A stretch of 64,000 bases of DNA from Siphonodentalium dalli. Taxonomy: Eukaryota; Mollusca; Scaphopoda; Gadilida; Siphonodentaliidae. Positions 62,182 to 64,000 of the stretch are shown here, one piece after another. A program made the translations under genes and the position numbers. The stretch is from positions 31,254,342-31,318,341 of the forward strand of contig CP136069.1 of assembly GCA_032622095.1 (NCBI GenBank), written 5' to 3'. Numbering within the stretch: position 1 is the first letter of the stretch; each line of letters begins with the position of its first letter. Under the pieces are notes generated by a model. That model searched no databases and was not told the DNA's origin. It was given only the letters and a program-made list of their open reading frames with translations.

Positions 62182-62540
62182 GTAAGATTCATATTCTTTA
62201 TCTATTTGCTTCTTATGACAATTTTCTCTTTCCATCGTTTTAATATTGCCCCTAGATGTACTGAAACAAACATTTCATGATTGCATTTAAACATTATGCA
62301 GTTTCGTTGTAATTTGCAATTAAACTTCATTACTTTAATATGTACGTTTATTGATTCTGTGATCAACTGACAGTCTACTCTATAAAAAGAGTTGGAAAAA
62401 ATAAATTAATTCTCTTCAATCCTGACCGGGATAGGTGTTAGGTATACAACCAGCTGGTGTTCACATTTTCACACTACCCTGTTCATACTCACTGATTTGT
62501 TCAGAAATGTCTTTTTTGGTGCAAATTGTACCATTACAGT

Positions 62541-62608
62541 AATTAGAATGTTATATTTTTGTCTCTAAACTTCTTAAGAATTTTCAGAGACAAAAATATA
62601 AGGTTCTA
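62541..62608. repeat. Short palindrome
   Basis: TTAGAATGTTATATTTTTGTC...GACAAAAATATAAGGTTCTAA. Confidence 0.7.
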
Positions 62609-62755
62609 AGTAATGAAATTGTTTAGTTTGTGGAAATGGATAGATTTGATACTCGATAGACCTGCGACAGCCTGCGTCATTTTAACCTCCAGATAGTATA
62701 CAATGCAGTGTATATTGAAGAATTTATTTTCGAAATAAATCAGCGCAAGTTATAG

Positions 62756-63178
62756 ACAGAACACAACGCGCATCTTAATCGAGACTCTTTTATCAAATGA
62801 GTTGCGGATGGGGCGAGGATATATTTCGCGAGTGCGTAGCTCGAGCGAAATATAACTGCGCTGTCCACAACGATTTCGATAAAAGATTCGAGATTATGAT
62901 GCAAGTTGTGTTCTGTATTTATTCTACACCATTCAGTCAGATAAGTTCACCTTCATTGTTACTATAGCTACCTTTATTGTGATTTAAATCTGACAAATAA
63001 CCATTAATTATGTGGGAATCACCGGAAGCGGATTATCAACGTAATGTACGTCATCTTTCTTGGCGACAACGTCAACAAGAATAGTTCTGGCTTGTATTCC
63101 ACTAGAGGTATACACTAATATGTATTCAATGGCTGGGATTCCGTTGAATATATGTGACTCACGTCAATGTGTGTGGGA
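62756..63178. mobile_element. CAGAACACAAC element, copy 2 (inverted)
   Basis: Reverse-oriented relative of 59280-59755: palindrome first (AGACAGAACACAACGCGCAT...GTTGTGTTCTGT), then GTAATGTACGTCATCTTTCT and GTATACACTAATATGTATTC. Confidence 0.82.
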
Positions 63179-64000
63179 TATATTCAAGTATTTCAAGAAA
63201 AATAATTAATTTCTATTGATCATAAATGTGATGAGATAATAGGAGATATTTGCAGCTTTGCACCCTTGACACTTCACTGACACGAAGGCAATCATATTAA
63301 ACTGATTTTTTTTTTTTCAATCATACAGAACAGTTCGGAAAAGTAAATGACTGAACATGCATAACAATGAACTAACCTACTGATAGTCTAAGTCCTTGCC
63401 ACTGCATGTCTAACTCATCCACGCATCCAATCACATTGAAGGCAGTATAATGTCTGAATTAAAGAATGAACATATCATTATTTTATTTTAGATTCCGACT
63501 TTTCCGAGATTGATGGGAACTTCAAAAGAGCCAAAATAATTTCTTATTTCCGCCATCATAACTTTAGACAATGAAATGTTGGAAATCGGAAATAGAGCAT
63601 ATAGTGTGGTGACGGAACGGAAGTATTTTTGCAAGCGCAATAACTCTATTATTATTATTTTTGCGTTAACTTGTCACATGTTCGGATATAGACTAGCGTC
63701 TTATGCAACATTACACGTGCATTTGCTTAATTCTGCTCAATTTTTCCGAAATTAAATGAAGAAATAAATGGTGTAACCAACGTTCAAAATAAAAATGCAT
63801 CTCTCGACCGATTTCAAATCGATTCATTTGAATGATTTTGAAACGAATCGAATCTCGAACTAGTCGGAGTCTATTTTATTTCCTCAGGATGAATAATAGA
63901 CCATTCCAATGTATGGGAGAATCCATTTGGTGAAAAAAGGGTTAAAGTGTGATTACTATATATTTTGAAACTTCGTATGTACATATATATATCCTTTATA
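63179..64000. other. Intron after exon 24, to window end
   Basis: No exon recognised. A fragment of the ACTAAAGCATC element end (AATAGACCATTCCAATGTAT, GGGAGAATCCATTTGGTG) lies at about 63890-63945. Confidence 0.5.

Noticed and set aside
2126-61548. Short frames beginning MRSPEGEFGDASPLCG, seen at many places
   Set aside because: They are translations of the CAAGCCTTG-family MITE (GAATGAGGTCCCCAGAGGGTG) and occur on both strands because the element is palindromic.

Overview
The window is nuclear DNA of an intron-rich, repeat-rich animal, most likely a marine invertebrate. That placement rests on the intron/exon style and the kinds of interspersed repeats, and I cannot fix the phylum from sequence alone. 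All convincing coding sequence is on the + strand. It consists of 24 short exons whose splice phases all agree. Joined, they give one uninterrupted reading frame of 3,405 nt (1,135 codons), open at both ends of the window. The product is almost entirely charged, heptad-like coiled coil, broken once by a Ser/Gly/Asn-rich linker (exon 7). Block by block it resembles vertebrate CCDC18, a large coiled-coil protein of centrosomes and centriolar satellites. The window seems to cover most of the middle and C-terminal part; the first and last exons lie outside.

The other ~95% is intron, filled with non-autonomous DNA transposons and tandem arrays. (1) A palindromic MITE with CAAGCCTTG ends and 8-bp target duplications (hAT-like). 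(2) Several families bounded by TTAA-CCCTTT...AAAGGG-TTAA (piggyBac-like). One has a matching empty site elsewhere in the window. (3) A TA-flanked palindromic MITE (CAGTAATGCC ends). (4) A 2.0-kb hAT-like element with an 8-bp target duplication, itself interrupted by a 0.93-kb element with ~98-bp inverted ends and a 9-bp duplication (Mutator-like). (5) A 5.9-kb foldback element in intron 17 and a 5.3-kb long-TIR element in intron 21. (6) Minisatellites: ~128 copies of a 27-bp unit in intron 5, a 58-bp unit in introns 8 and 13, a 66-70-bp unit in introns 16 and 21, ~165-190-bp units in introns 10 and 21, and a perfect 4x70-bp array in intron 20. (7) tRNA-related SINE-like pieces.

The most unusual observation concerns splice sites. 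At exons 2, 5, 6, 9 and 19 the 3' end of the exon with its donor has been copied, once or many times, into the intron just downstream. At exons 3 and 13 the acceptor region is copied upstream. A decayed partial copy of exon 11 lies in intron 10. Repeat ends also sit within about 20-80 bp of the acceptors of exons 11, 12, 15, 20 and 22. Together these suggest recurrent small duplications at exon/intron boundaries in this gene. No bacterial genes, CRISPR array, rRNA or intact transposase gene was found.
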